From CAZDDI01 sp964504195 (GTDB lineage: Bacteria > Chloroflexota > Anaerolineae > B4-G1 > SLSP01), in assembly GCA_964504195.1 (NCBI GenBank), contig CAZDDI010000007.1, positions 1 through 64,000 of the forward strand: a stretch of DNA of 64,000 nt, written 5' to 3'. Positions within the stretch are counted from its first letter, which is position 1; every line of letters starts with the position of its first letter. The position numbers were made by a program, and so were the translations under genes. The notes below the pieces were generated by a model that saw only the letters and a list, made by a program, of their open reading frames with translations, was not told where the DNA came from and did not search any database. Shown here piece after piece: positions 17,556-26,470 of this stretch.

Positions 17556-18729
17556 CACCGCACTTATCCCCATCCTCCACCCCATCACCCGCCTGATCGT
17601 CGGCGGCGCGCAGGAGAACACCATGTACACCGCCGCGCTGCTCGATCCGGCGCGCTTCCGCGTCACGGTGCTTTCCGGTCCACAGACCGGCCCTGAAGGC
17701 AGCCTCATCGAGGAAGTACGTGCGCGCGACGTACCGCTGCTGATCCTCCCCACACTGCTGCGCCAGGTCTCGCCGCTCAACGATGCGCGCGCCCTGCTCG
17801 CGCTCATCCGCCTCATGCGCCGCGAGCAGTACACGATTGTCCACACGCACAGCTCCAAAGCCGGCATCTTGGGCCGCATCGCCGCCAAACTTGCGGGCGT
17901 CCCCATCATCGTCCACACCGTCCACGGGTGGAGCTTCCACGAGCACATGTCCCCCGCCGTGCGCTGGACGTACATCTTGCTGGAACGGCTCACCGCCCGC
18001 TTCACGGATGCGCTCATCGTCGTCGCTCAGCCCGACATTGAGAAGGGCTTGCAAGCGGGCATCGGCAAAGCGGAGCAGTACCACCTCATCCGCAGCGCCA
18101 TCCCACTGGATGAGTTCGACCCGGCAAGCATAGACCGCACCGCCGCACGCCACGCGCTGGGCCTGCCGCTCGACGCGCCCGTGCTCGGCAACGTCGGGCG
18201 CTTTTCCGCCCAGAAGAACCCGCTCGATTGGGTGCGGATTGCCGGGAAAGTAGCCCGCCAGTTGCCTGATTGCCACTTTCTGCTGGTGGGCGATGGCCCG
18301 CTGCGCGCCGATGTCGAAGCAGCGCTGGCAGCGGAAGGCATCGCCCACCGCGCCGTGCTCACCGGCCTGCGCCGCGATGTGCCGCGCATGATGGCGGCAA
18401 TGGACGTTTTCCTGCTCACCTCGCTGTGGGAGGGGCTGCCCCGCGTCATCCCGCAGGCGCTGGCGATGCGCGTTCCCGTCATCGCCAATCGCGCCGATGG
18501 CACCGCCGAGGCTATTATTCACGGCGAAACCGGCTTCCTCTGCGAGCCAGGCAATCTCGACGAGGCCGCCGCGTATTGCGCGCAGCTGCTCACCCAACCT
18601 GATCTGCGCGCCACAATGGGCGCGCGCGGGCGCGAGTTCGCCCTCCGCGAGTTCGATGTCCGCCAGATGGTCGCCCAGATTGACCGGCTTTACCAGGAGC
18701 TCCTGGCTCGCAAACAGCCGCAGCATTGA
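17539..18729 (+). CDS. Glycosyltransferase family 4
   Basis: A second GT4 enzyme, 396 residues. It opens with the glycine-rich LIVGGAQENTMYTAAL acceptor segment, has VHTHSSKAGILGRIAA and VGRFSAQKNPLDWVRIA, and ends in SLWEGLPRVIPQALAMRVPV followed by GETGFLCEPG. This pattern is close to enzymes that start or extend exopolysaccharide chains. GC content is visibly higher than in the two genes before it. It is followed, after 60 bases, by a toxin-antitoxin block. Confidence 0.85.
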   Translation: MVDQNSTALIPILHPITRLIVGGAQENTMYTAALLDPARFRVTVLSGPQTGPEGSLIEEVRARDVPLLILPTLLRQVSPLNDARALLALIRLMRREQYTIVHTHSSKAGILGRIAAKLAGVPIIVHTVHGWSFHEHMSPAVRWTYILLERLTARFTDALIVVAQPDIEKGLQAGIGKAEQYHLIRSAIPLDEFDPASIDRTAARHALGLPLDAPVLGNVGRFSAQKNPLDWVRIAGKVARQLPDCHFLLVGDGPLRADVEAALAAEGIAHRAVLTGLRRDVPRMMAAMDVFLLTSLWEGLPRVIPQALAMRVPVIANRADGTAEAIIHGETGFLCEPGNLDEAAAYCAQLLTQPDLRATMGARGREFALREFDVRQMVAQIDRLYQELLARKQPQH

Positions 18730-18746
18730 CATCACCCCTGCCTTAT

Positions 18747-18772
18747 GTTATCATTCTTACAGAAGTGATAAC
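18747..18772. promoter_or_regulatory. Palindromic operator candidate for the RHH/PIN module
   Basis: GTTATCA-TTCT-TAC-AGAA-G-TGATAAC is an almost perfect dyad 18 bases before the antitoxin start. Ribbon-helix-helix antitoxins usually bind such a site to repress their own operon. Confidence 0.6.
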
Positions 18773-18789
18773 ACTTCGGGAGGCTAGCG

Positions 18790-19062
18790 ATGATCCGCAC
18801 ACAGATTCAATTGACCCCGGAACAGGCCCGCCGCATCAAAGAAGTTGCGGAACGGGAAGAAATCTCCATGGCCGAAGCCATCCGCCGGGCGGTTGATTTT
18901 TGGCTAGAGACCAGCGGCACATTGACCAGAGAAGAACGTCGCCAACGTGCGGTGCAGGCCGTGCGTGAGATAGATGGCAAATACTATTCGGACAGTTCCG
19001 ATGCCTCCGCCAATCACGATGCCTATCTGGATGAGGTTTACGGCGCATGGAAATCTTCATAG
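18790..19062 (+). CDS. Ribbon-helix-helix (CopG-type) antitoxin
   Basis: A 90-residue protein whose first 45 residues fit the RHH fold: TQIQLTPEQARRIKEVA is the beta strand and first helix, ISMAEAIRRAVDFWL the second helix. The C-terminal tail is acidic and would bind the toxin. A GGGAGG site precedes the ATG. The next gene starts inside its end (16-base overlap). A palindrome lies just upstream. It is probably the DNA-binding antitoxin of the PIN toxin that follows. Confidence 0.85.
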   Translation: MIRTQIQLTPEQARRIKEVAEREEISMAEAIRRAVDFWLETSGTLTREERRQRAVQAVREIDGKYYSDSSDASANHDAYLDEVYGAWKSS

Positions 19063-19451
19063 ATACCGCTGCTTTTTACGCGCTGGTAGACAGCATAGAT
19101 GCCAACCATCAGGCGTCCGTGGCGCTCTGGACCGATTGGGGACAGCAATATCATCGTTATATCACATCCAATTACGTTTTGCTTGAAAGCTTCTCCCTCA
19201 TTCAACGCCGACACGGATTAGCGCTTGCCCGGTATTTCTATGATAAAATCGCACCGGCTTGCGATGTTGAGTGGGTTACTCCTCAAATTCACCAAACAGC
19301 CATCAATAGTTTACTCATTACCAACCGCCGCCAGCTCAGCCTGGTGGATTGTACCAGCTTCACGCTGATGCGCGCACTTGATGTGCGCCACGTTTTCACC
19401 TTCGATGTCCACTTTGCTGAGCAAGGCTTCACCTGCTACCCAGGAGCCTAG
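19047..19451 (+). CDS. PIN-domain (VapC-type) toxin
   Basis: A small PIN-fold ribonuclease, 134 residues. The acidic catalytic residues are visible: D6 in FIDTAAFYALVD, E47 in LLESF, D101 in SLVDCTSF, and a late FTFDVHF aspartate. VapC-type toxins cleave tRNA or rRNA when freed from their antitoxin. It overlaps the RHH antitoxin by 16 bases and ends two bases before the next gene, so the four small genes form one block. Confidence 0.88.
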   Translation: MEIFIDTAAFYALVDSIDANHQASVALWTDWGQQYHRYITSNYVLLESFSLIQRRHGLALARYFYDKIAPACDVEWVTPQIHQTAINSLLITNRRQLSLVDCTSFTLMRALDVRHVFTFDVHFAEQGFTCYPGA

Positions 19452-19452
19452 A

Positions 19453-19869
19453 ATGCACAGAACAGCGCATCTCTCCCTATCTGACGAAGAGCTGCAAACC
19501 TACCGCGCCACCTTCCGCGCCCGACAGCAGCAGCAATACGCCGAGCGCGAAACTGCGCGTGAAGTCGCCCTGCGCGCCGCGCGGGAACGCATCCCACCCT
19601 TGCTTGTGCGCTGGCCTAGCATCCAACGCGCGTATCTTTTTGGTTCTGTACTGCGTCCGGGCGCATTTCATCAGCGCTCGGACATTGATATTGCCATCGA
19701 GGGGGTTCCCGGGGCGTGTTATTTTGAAGTCTGGCATGTGTTAGAAGCTGCATTACCCGAATGGTTCATTGATTTGCGTGACATGGAAGCGGCTCCGTTG
19801 TTAGCTGACCTGATCCAACAAACAGGAGAATTACTTTATGAACGCTCCCCTACGTCTGTTACAAGCTGA
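19453..19869 (+). CDS. MNT-type nucleotidyltransferase (MntA-like antitoxin)
   Basis: A 138-residue protein with the minimal nucleotidyltransferase signature YLFGSVLRPGAF followed by SDIDIAIEG. In type VII toxin-antitoxin pairs this enzyme adds AMP to a HEPN toxin and silences it. An N-terminal charged helix (about 45 residues) precedes the catalytic part. The ATG at 19453 is only two bases after the PIN toxin stop. It overlaps the HepT-like gene by 32 bases. Confidence 0.82.
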   Translation: MHRTAHLSLSDEELQTYRATFRARQQQQYAERETAREVALRAARERIPPLLVRWPSIQRAYLFGSVLRPGAFHQRSDIDIAIEGVPGACYFEVWHVLEAALPEWFIDLRDMEAAPLLADLIQQTGELLYERSPTSVTS

Positions 19870-20323
19870 AATTCGCGCCGATTTGCAGAGCATCACACAG
19901 GCCTTTGATGCGCTCGAGAATGTTGTCGCGTTGCCCCAAGATCCGCCCCAAAGTGTTGCCGTTGGTTATTACCTACAAGTGATTTACAGTTTGTTTGAAA
20001 GTCTATTCAAGCGTATTGCCAGCACATTTGGAAACCACATTACTGATGATACGCGCTGGCATACTGAGCTGCTACAACGCATGACGCTCCAGGTAGAAGG
20101 TATCCGCCCGGCAGTGATTAGTGCAACCCTTTATCACAGTTTGAACGAACTCCGGGGGTTCCGGCATCTGTTCCGCAATGCGTATTTGCTTGATTTTGAT
20201 CCGCGTCGGTTGCAATTGTTGCTGGAACATGCGCATACAGTCCAAAATGTTTATCATCAAGAACTTACCGCTTTTATGGACTTTCTCGACAAACTGGCAC
20301 AATTAGATGACGCTCACCCTTGA
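19838..20323 (+). CDS. HepT-like HEPN toxin
   Basis: A helical 161-residue protein. Its signature is ELRGFRHLFRNAYLLDFD, which fits the FRHxxRNxYxxxLD box of the HepT-like ribonuclease family. Partner of the MNT protein encoded just before, with which it shares 32 bases. Its 3' end overlaps the next glycosyltransferase by 17 bases, so toxin and glycan genes are likely on one message. Activity is inferred from family. Confidence 0.78.
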   Translation: MNAPLRLLQAEIRADLQSITQAFDALENVVALPQDPPQSVAVGYYLQVIYSLFESLFKRIASTFGNHITDDTRWHTELLQRMTLQVEGIRPAVISATLYHSLNELRGFRHLFRNAYLLDFDPRRLQLLLEHAHTVQNVYHQELTAFMDFLDKLAQLDDAHP

Positions 20324-21461
20324 CCTCTCCGCTGCCGTCCATCGCCGGGCGGGATTGGGCCGCTACGCCGAAAGCCTCGCCCGTGCCCTTTACACCCTCA
20401 TCCCGGATGAACTCGCCCTGTTCTACAACGCCGAGCGCGGCATCGCGCCGCTCGCTGGGCTGGAACACCTGCCCACGCGCACCGTCGCCCTGGGCTACAA
20501 GCCCTGGCGGATGCTGGTCTGGGCCGGGCAGCTGGCGCGCATCTCCTTCAACCACCTCATTCCTGGCGCGACACTCTTCCACGCCACCGAGCACCTGCTC
20601 CTGCCGCTGCATGGCATTCCCACCGTGCTTACCGTCCACGATCTGATCTTTCGCCATCTGCCGGAGCATCACAAGCGGCTCAACCGCTGGTATCTCAACG
20701 CGACCATGCCCCTCTATTGCCGCCGCGCCACGCACATCATCGCCGTCTCTGAGGCTACGCGGCAGGATTTGATTGCCGCTTACGCCGTGCCGCCGGAAAA
20801 AATCACGGTGGTGCTCGAAGCTGCTGATCCGCAGTTCACGCCGCAGCCGCCGGAGCGCATCATCGCCGCCCGCGAGCGCTATGGGCTACCCGAAGCCTAC
20901 CTGCTCTTCGTGAGCACCATCGAACCGAGGAAGAACCTCACGCGCCTGCTGCGCGCCTGGGAACCATTGTATCTGACGGGAGAAGCCCCGCCGTTCGTCA
21001 TCGTGGGGAAACGGGGCTGGCTCGCTGAGGATTTCTACGCTGCGCTGGACGCTTCGCCCGCGCGCGAGGGGATGTTGTTCACCGGCTATGTGGCGGATGG
21101 CGACCTGCCTGCGCTCTACAGCGGTGCGCTGGCGTTTGTGTTCCCCAGCCTCTATGAGGGCTTCGGGCTGCCGCCGCTGGAGGCGATGGCTTGCGGTGCG
21201 CCGGTGTTATGCGCTAACGCCTCCTCGCTACCGGAGGTAGTGGGCGATGCGGCGCTGTTGGTGGATCCGACCAGCGTGGACGCGATCCGCGAGGGCTTGC
21301 GCCGCCTGCTAAGCGATAGCGACTTACGCGCCGACCTACGCACTCGTGGAATACAACGCGCGGCGCAGTTCTCCTGGGAACGCGCTGCGCAAGAGACATT
21401 AGCTATCTATCGGCGGTTGGCAACAATGACCCCGTCTTCTGCAAAGTTTAGTCCCCAATAG
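20307..21461 (+). CDS. Glycosyltransferase family 4 (mannosyltransferase-like)
   Basis: A 384-residue GT4 enzyme close in pattern to MtfA/WbaZ-type mannosyltransferases. Visible features are AGLGRYAESLARAL at the N-terminus, TVHDLIFRHLPEHH, AVSEATRQDL, YLLFVSTIEPRKNLTRLL and SLYEGFGLPPLEAMACGAPV. It begins inside the HepT-like gene. Its last 55 bases overlap, tail to tail, the oppositely oriented FG-GAP-like gene. The last dozen residues are therefore less certain than the rest. Confidence 0.85.
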   Translation: MTLTLDLSAAVHRRAGLGRYAESLARALYTLIPDELALFYNAERGIAPLAGLEHLPTRTVALGYKPWRMLVWAGQLARISFNHLIPGATLFHATEHLLLPLHGIPTVLTVHDLIFRHLPEHHKRLNRWYLNATMPLYCRRATHIIAVSEATRQDLIAAYAVPPEKITVVLEAADPQFTPQPPERIIAARERYGLPEAYLLFVSTIEPRKNLTRLLRAWEPLYLTGEAPPFVIVGKRGWLAEDFYAALDASPAREGMLFTGYVADGDLPALYSGALAFVFPSLYEGFGLPPLEAMACGAPVLCANASSLPEVVGDAALLVDPTSVDAIREGLRRLLSDSDLRADLRTRGIQRAAQFSWERAAQETLAIYRRLATMTPSSAKFSPQ

Positions 21462-22072
21462 CGTCCGGTTTCGCTCCGCCAACGCAAGTTGAAGCCCCAG
21501 CCATGCCAATCCCACACCGAAAGCGTGCGGTGCGCCACGTCTGGCCCATCGCCGGGCCGCGCCGATTCCAGCACAACCAGTTCTGTCACGCCGTCGCCAT
21601 CCACATCCGCCAGCACCAGCTCGTGAATGCCATGCGCCACCGTTGAACCGCCCCAAATCACCTTGATCGAGCCACCGCGATGCCCGATGATGAAGGGATG
21701 GCTGGTAAGCACACCCGTATCATCGGGCTTCCAGAGCGCGACCAGAATCTCGTAGCGTCCGTCATCATTGGGGTCGCCCAGCGCCACGTCTACAATGCGC
21801 CAGTCGGGATCGCTGCGCCAGATTTCGACATCCCCTTGCAAAACGCGCAGGGTCTCGCCCTCCAGCAACACCATCTCCGGGATGCCGTCACCGGTCAGAT
21901 CAATTGCGCCCGCAGTGAAGGGTGTATACGCGCTGTCATCCGGCGGCGCGACGGGCCCACAGGTCTGCCGATCGCATGCGAAGCCCACCTGCCGCATGGG
22001 ACGCGACAGGTGGGCCAACAGCACCACGCTTAGCGCCGCCACGAGCAGCGCAACGGGAAACAATCGCCGCAT
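21407..22072 (-). CDS. FG-GAP/VCBS-like membrane-anchored or secreted protein
   Basis: A 221-residue protein with an N-terminal hydrophobic segment (LFPVALLVAALSVVLLA), probably a signal anchor. Short aspartate-rich turns follow: DLTGDGIPEMVLLEG, DPNDDGRYEIL and DVDGDGVTELVVLE, the calcium-binding loops of FG-GAP/VCBS propeller blades. Three blades are visible, too few for a full propeller. It starts four bases after the DUF3160 lipoprotein gene ends, so the two form an operon. Function unknown; it likely acts outside the membrane. Confidence 0.65.
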   Translation of the reverse strand: MRRLFPVALLVAALSVVLLAHLSRPMRQVGFACDRQTCGPVAPPDDSAYTPFTAGAIDLTGDGIPEMVLLEGETLRVLQGDVEIWRSDPDWRIVDVALGDPNDDGRYEILVALWKPDDTGVLTSHPFIIGHRGGSIKVIWGGSTVAHGIHELVLADVDGDGVTELVVLESARPGDGPDVAHRTLSVWDWHGWGFNLRWRSETGRYWGLNFAEDGVIVANRR

Positions 22073-22076
22073 CTGT

Positions 22077-24794
22077 TCACCAGGCGGGACGCGCGTTAGC
22101 AACTATGATGCGTGTGACCACCCAGTTCTCAGGGGTGCGCTCCAGGGTATAGGTCATATCCAGCGTATAAGGGCCGCGCTGCCCAATTTCTTGCATATCG
22201 CTTTCCTCGTAAGTTACCGCAGGATGCTCCGCGAGGCTGTAGGCGTAGAGCGTGTCTTCCCAGGTCTCTCGCACCGTGACCACGGCCCGGTTTGCGGATT
22301 GCAGGTCGAAGGAGCGGTAGCTGGTTCCGATCCATTGGCGTCCCTCGAAGTGTTTCTGCGCCTGCAAATCGGCTATCTCGGCAGTGATGAAATCGAGCGC
22401 CGCGCCCCGTGCAAACTGACGGGAGTCAGAAGCCACCTGGTTTGTATCCAGGTAAAAAACAGCGCGCACCCAACCCCGTTGGAAGTTGTAGAGCGCGGTT
22501 TGTAAATCATGGTATTCGCCTGCCGAGGTGTAGAAACTCTCGATCCAGGATGGCGGCGGTGGCGCAGTGCCATCTTCCAACATCCCTTGCCATTTTTCGT
22601 CGGTCAGGCGATCTTCGGCGGGCCAGGGGAATTCGTAGTATGAGAAGATACCACCCCTGGCGACCTGCAAGCGCACGCTGCCATCCTCCTCAATCAATGG
22701 GACGATAACGTGAATCTCGTTGATGCGCCCCACCCCCACTTGCAACACTATAGGCCCGGGGATGCCAGCGCTTTGGGGATCTGGGTCCGTAGCAACATCT
22801 GCGATGATGGCGGCCTGGGGATTCTCATCCATGTAGGGGATGGCATACGGTTCACCCGGCGGGGCGTCGGCGGAAGCCATCACCAGATGCTCCAGCTCGC
22901 CGCCGTAGTAGCGGATGCGGTGCTGTTCCTCCTCGGTAAGCGGAATTCCTTGCAGTTGTTTTTCCGCCATCTCTTTGAGCGCCAATGCCAAATCCTCGAT
23001 GCGCGCGAGGCTATTAGCGTCCTGCTCTCCCAACAGGCTGCGTGCGGCAAGCCCTTCGCGGGTCATTGCTGCCAGCGCCGCGATGCGCGCGTAGAATTCT
23101 GGCACCGGTTCCACATAGCCGCGTGCCGGCAATGGATCGGGCGGCGTTGGGAACCAACCGGCACCCATTTCGGCATAGGTTTGCTTGGCATAGAGGATAG
23201 TATCGTGTTTTAGCTCCGCCCAACTGCCCAGGCAAGTGTGTAGTTGCTTATCGAGCCAGGCGGTGGATTGCATGAAGGCGGGATAGCCTGCGCCGGGTTC
23301 TTCCAGAAGCGGATAGAAGGTGTAGAGCCAGGTGTTGTAGACCGTTTCTGTCCAATCATCCACTGTAAGGTTGCCTGTCCAGGCATGCATTTTTTCCATT
23401 TGGAGCGTGTAGCTCAAGTAGTTGGTATGCCCCATCATGTCCAACAACTCGTAGGCGCGTTCCGACCCCATCGCCGCGAAGAGATCGAGTCCATTGGGCA
23501 ATCCACGGCGGTCTGCCCGGGTGCTCACGTTGCGGTAGATGAGCTGGCGGAAGATGTACGCATCCGGCACGAAGCGTTGGCCCATAAAACGCAGGCCCTT
23601 GGTCTGTTCTGTCACGTCATCTGTATCCGAAATGACCAGCCCGAGGATGCGCGGTGCAGGGAGTGACTCTGTGGCAGCGATGAAAGTGTCTAGGTTGGCG
23701 TCATCTGCCAGTTCCGCGAGGGACGGATTTTCGCCGTAGACGGCGTCTATCACCGGGATGTAATCGAGCGTGGTGAGGTCATCGCTGCGCCCCACGAGGA
23801 AGGCTGTAGGGTCGTAAAGATCGGCCCAGACCTCCAGCGCGGGGCGCTCTGCCACCTGCGTGTGCCGCAGGGCTTGCACCAGCAGCAGCGCCGAGCGGGT
23901 CTCGGCCCGCCCCACGTTGCTATCATCTGTCATCAAGCGGAACGTCATGCGTCCGTACCACATCATACTCTTGAAGTAAGCCCGCAGGGCATCGCTGCGA
24001 GTATAGTGCCCGCGGGGGATGTACTGCGTGTAGTCCTCGCCGAACTCCAGCCCGGGGAAGAGCGGTGAGGGGATGATACCTGCGGCGTCCTCGATGTTGG
24101 CGAGCTCCGCTTCTGTTAATGGGGCGGCGTAGACGGGGATGGGGAACTCAGCCTCGGCGAGTCGTCCGCCTACAGCGATAAAGGCGACCGTGCGCAGGGC
24201 CGCATCTTCCCACGGCCCGCCACGCAACTGCTGGTACTGCGCGTCCGCCGTGTCCAGCAGCGCGCGGTTGAGGGATTGCAACAGCGGGTAGAAATACTCG
24301 CTCTCGGCGGTACGCAGCGTTTTATCGAACATCAGATGATAAACGTGCAACAGCGAGTCGCTGGTGACGAAGATGGGGACATTGGCGTAGCGGGCCTGCT
24401 CATAGAGGGTGAAGAATTCCTTTTCTTGCAAGCCGGGGCTGGCGACGAAACCATCACGGGTCAGGCGCGTGAGCTGCTCCGCTGAGAGCGGCATGGGGAT
24501 ATGGACGTTGCTAAGGTCTGGGGCGATGGGGGGCTGAACGAGTGTGGGGGTGACATTTACTGGCGGTGGGTTGTAGGCTGCGAAGGCCGTCCCTGCGCGC
24601 GGGGCAATTGCGGGGATGTCGTGGGGCGGCGTTGTCACCGGCAGGGCAGGTGTTGTGCGAATCATGGGCGTCTCTGGTGGAAGCGTAGATGTCCGTACCG
24701 TTGGCGTAGCCGACGGCTGGCAGCCGCCCACAATCAGAACTAGTGTTAGCACAAGCAAAGCAAAATGTACCAAACGCGTCGAATGGGTTTTCAT
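22077..24794 (-). CDS. DUF3160 lipoprotein
   Basis: A 905-residue exported protein. It starts with a signal peptide and lipobox LVLIVGGC (C25), so it should be lipid-anchored outside the cytoplasmic membrane. A Thr/Pro-rich linker follows to about residue 95, then the large DUF3160 region: TSDSLLHVYHLMFDKTLR, DDWTETVYNTWLYTF and SWAELKHDTILYAKQ are typical blocks. DUF3160 has no known activity. A strong Shine-Dalgarno (AAGGAGGA) precedes the ATG at 24794. The FG-GAP-like gene follows at four bases. The family is common in Chloroflexota. Confidence 0.85.
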   Translation of the reverse strand: MKTHSTRLVHFALLVLTLVLIVGGCQPSATPTVRTSTLPPETPMIRTTPALPVTTPPHDIPAIAPRAGTAFAAYNPPPVNVTPTLVQPPIAPDLSNVHIPMPLSAEQLTRLTRDGFVASPGLQEKEFFTLYEQARYANVPIFVTSDSLLHVYHLMFDKTLRTAESEYFYPLLQSLNRALLDTADAQYQQLRGGPWEDAALRTVAFIAVGGRLAEAEFPIPVYAAPLTEAELANIEDAAGIIPSPLFPGLEFGEDYTQYIPRGHYTRSDALRAYFKSMMWYGRMTFRLMTDDSNVGRAETRSALLLVQALRHTQVAERPALEVWADLYDPTAFLVGRSDDLTTLDYIPVIDAVYGENPSLAELADDANLDTFIAATESLPAPRILGLVISDTDDVTEQTKGLRFMGQRFVPDAYIFRQLIYRNVSTRADRRGLPNGLDLFAAMGSERAYELLDMMGHTNYLSYTLQMEKMHAWTGNLTVDDWTETVYNTWLYTFYPLLEEPGAGYPAFMQSTAWLDKQLHTCLGSWAELKHDTILYAKQTYAEMGAGWFPTPPDPLPARGYVEPVPEFYARIAALAAMTREGLAARSLLGEQDANSLARIEDLALALKEMAEKQLQGIPLTEEEQHRIRYYGGELEHLVMASADAPPGEPYAIPYMDENPQAAIIADVATDPDPQSAGIPGPIVLQVGVGRINEIHVIVPLIEEDGSVRLQVARGGIFSYYEFPWPAEDRLTDEKWQGMLEDGTAPPPPSWIESFYTSAGEYHDLQTALYNFQRGWVRAVFYLDTNQVASDSRQFARGAALDFITAEIADLQAQKHFEGRQWIGTSYRSFDLQSANRAVVTVRETWEDTLYAYSLAEHPAVTYEESDMQEIGQRGPYTLDMTYTLERTPENWVVTRIIVANARPAW

Positions 24795-25304
24795 GGGTTA
24801 TCCTCCTTTTCTAACTTCAGCAAACCCTAAGATATATGAAACGCACACTGCACAGGCTGGTTTCATGCTCCATCATAGCTGTCGTATTCGGCATCAAAAG
24901 GTCACACGTTTAACGAGAGAATGATAGAACTTGTGGTGCTTTAGGAAAACTATTAACGAGGAAATGATTCACTCATCAAAAACAATTTCAAACAAAATTA
25001 GTACGTACTTGCAATAAAAAGATTTATTTCTATCCTCCTCATGCGGTATGATAGTGCCTGGATTCAAAAAGCGTTCGGTTGGCCTTTGCCCTTGTTGGAA
25101 ATTTTGGACGGGAAAAATGAAAACCAGTCCGCTTGGGGATGACGGTTGTAAACACGCCCGCAGGATGTATCCAATAGCGTACCGAGGCTGTGGGGAAATA
25201 CATAGCCATTAAACGCCGCTTTTGACCGCCCTATGGTAAACTCAGGGCCGGTCACAGCGGTGTTGTTGTGTAAGCGTTTTATCTACATGGTGTAGGGAGT
25301 TTTG
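24795..25304. other. AT-rich spacer with no supported gene
   Basis: About 500 bases between the divergent DUF3160 gene and the antiporter remnant. It is clearly more AT-rich than the genes. I see no long frame, no RNA gene and no clear terminator. It must hold the DUF3160 promoter. Confidence 0.4.
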
Positions 25305-25533
25305 ATGGAGATCATAAGTACGAGTGTCCTGCCTTTGACCTTCATCGAATTGGGGGCATTATCTTCGGGCTATCCCTGGTAGCTCGATTAGCGAACAAAC
25401 TTGGCGTATCAGCCATCCCGTTTTACTTGTTGGTCGGTCTGACAATAGGTCATAACCGTTTGATACCGCTACACTTTAGTGAGATTTTCATCCACCTGGG
25501 CGCCGAAATCGGGGTTATTTTTAAGTTCAAACA
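25305..25533 (+). pseudogene. Remnant of a CPA2-type cation:proton antiporter
   Basis: The first reading frame from ATG 25305 gives MEIISTSVLPLTFIELGA. The neighbouring frame then continues as GIIFGLSLVARLANKLGVSA, IPFYLLVGLTIG and HLGAEIGVI, which is the N-terminal part of a KefB/CPA2-type antiporter. A frameshift near 25350 and loss of everything after about 25530 leave only some 75 codons of a protein normally over 380 residues. The xerC gene abuts its broken end on the other strand. Clear decay, not a functional gene. Confidence 0.7.
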
Positions 25534-25556
25534 TGTCTACACGTTCAGAATAGGCA

Positions 25557-26468
25557 TTACGTTTCGTTTTTGTCCCCAGCGCGCGGATGGGCGCGCAAGT
25601 ACACCTCACGGGCGCGGCGTTGGGTAACGTGCGCATAAATCTGCGTTGTCGAGAGGCTGGCGTGCCCTAGCAGTTCCTGAAGCACTCGCAAATCAGCCCC
25701 CCCATCAAGCATGTGCGTCGCAAACGTATGGCGCAACAGGTGCGGCGTGACCGTTTGTGCGATTCCCGCAGCCGCACCAGCCTCCCGCACCAGTTCACTG
25801 ATCGAACGCACCGAGAGCCGTTGCCCAAAACGATTAAGAAACACCGCGTTCGAGGGACGCTTGCCGGTAAGTCCCGGTCGCCCAGCCGCCAGATAGCTCC
25901 GCAGCGCTGCAATCGCCGGGCGGCCTATTAGCGCCACCCGCTCCTTGTCCCCTTTGCCGATGACGCGCAGCTCGCCCATTTCTAGTGATAGGTCGTGCAC
26001 ATCCAGGCCGGCCAATTCACTCACGCGCACGCCGGAGGCGTAGAGTGTTTCCAGGATGGCGCGGTCGCGGAGACCCTGGGGCGTATCGGTTTGGGGGACG
26101 GCGAGCAGGAGTGCTACTTCTTCGTGGGTGAGATAGCGGGGTAAGCGGCGACCTATACGAGGGGCGTAGATGCGCCGGAAAAGGTTTTGCTCCCAAGCGC
26201 GCGCGCGCACCAAATGATCGCCAAAGGCGCGCAGCTCAAAGACGCGCCGGGCGATGCTGGCCCGCGCATAGCCAATGTCGGTAAGCTCATTAAGATACTC
26301 GCGCACCACGTCACGCTCTAGTGCCACTAGCGTGGTAATCTTGCGTTCGGCACAATAATCGAGAAATTGTTGTATATCAGTGCGGTAGTTCTTGATGGTA
26401 TAGGGGGAAGCGTTTTCCCGTTCGAGGAAGGCCAGATATCGCGCCAGCCACGCGGAGACCTCGCTCAC
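25557..26468 (-). CDS. xerC: Tyrosine recombinase XerC
   Basis: A 303-residue site-specific recombinase, normal length for XerC/XerD, which resolves chromosome dimers at dif. The SAM-like N-terminal domain is followed by the catalytic domain with R in LYASGVRVSELAGL, K in GKGDKERVAL, the HLLRHTFATHML box, H in LGHASLSTTQ and the nucleophile Y in TQIYAHV. A longer frame extends back to 26597, but the GTG at 26468 gives MSEVSAWLARYLAFLERE, the usual family start, and a GGGG precedes it. It starts three bases after the RNase H stop. XerC versus XerD cannot be separated from sequence alone. Confidence 0.85.
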   Translation of the reverse strand: MSEVSAWLARYLAFLERENASPYTIKNYRTDIQQFLDYCAERKITTLVALERDVVREYLNELTDIGYARASIARRVFELRAFGDHLVRARAWEQNLFRRIYAPRIGRRLPRYLTHEEVALLLAVPQTDTPQGLRDRAILETLYASGVRVSELAGLDVHDLSLEMGELRVIGKGDKERVALIGRPAIAALRSYLAAGRPGLTGKRPSNAVFLNRFGQRLSVRSISELVREAGAAAGIAQTVTPHLLRHTFATHMLDGGADLRVLQELLGHASLSTTQIYAHVTQRRAREVYLRAHPRAGDKNET

Positions 26469-26470
26469 GC

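Noticed and set aside
25557..26468. Phage or integron integrase
   Set aside because: Length and all motifs fit XerC, there is no attachment-site repeat or phage gene near.
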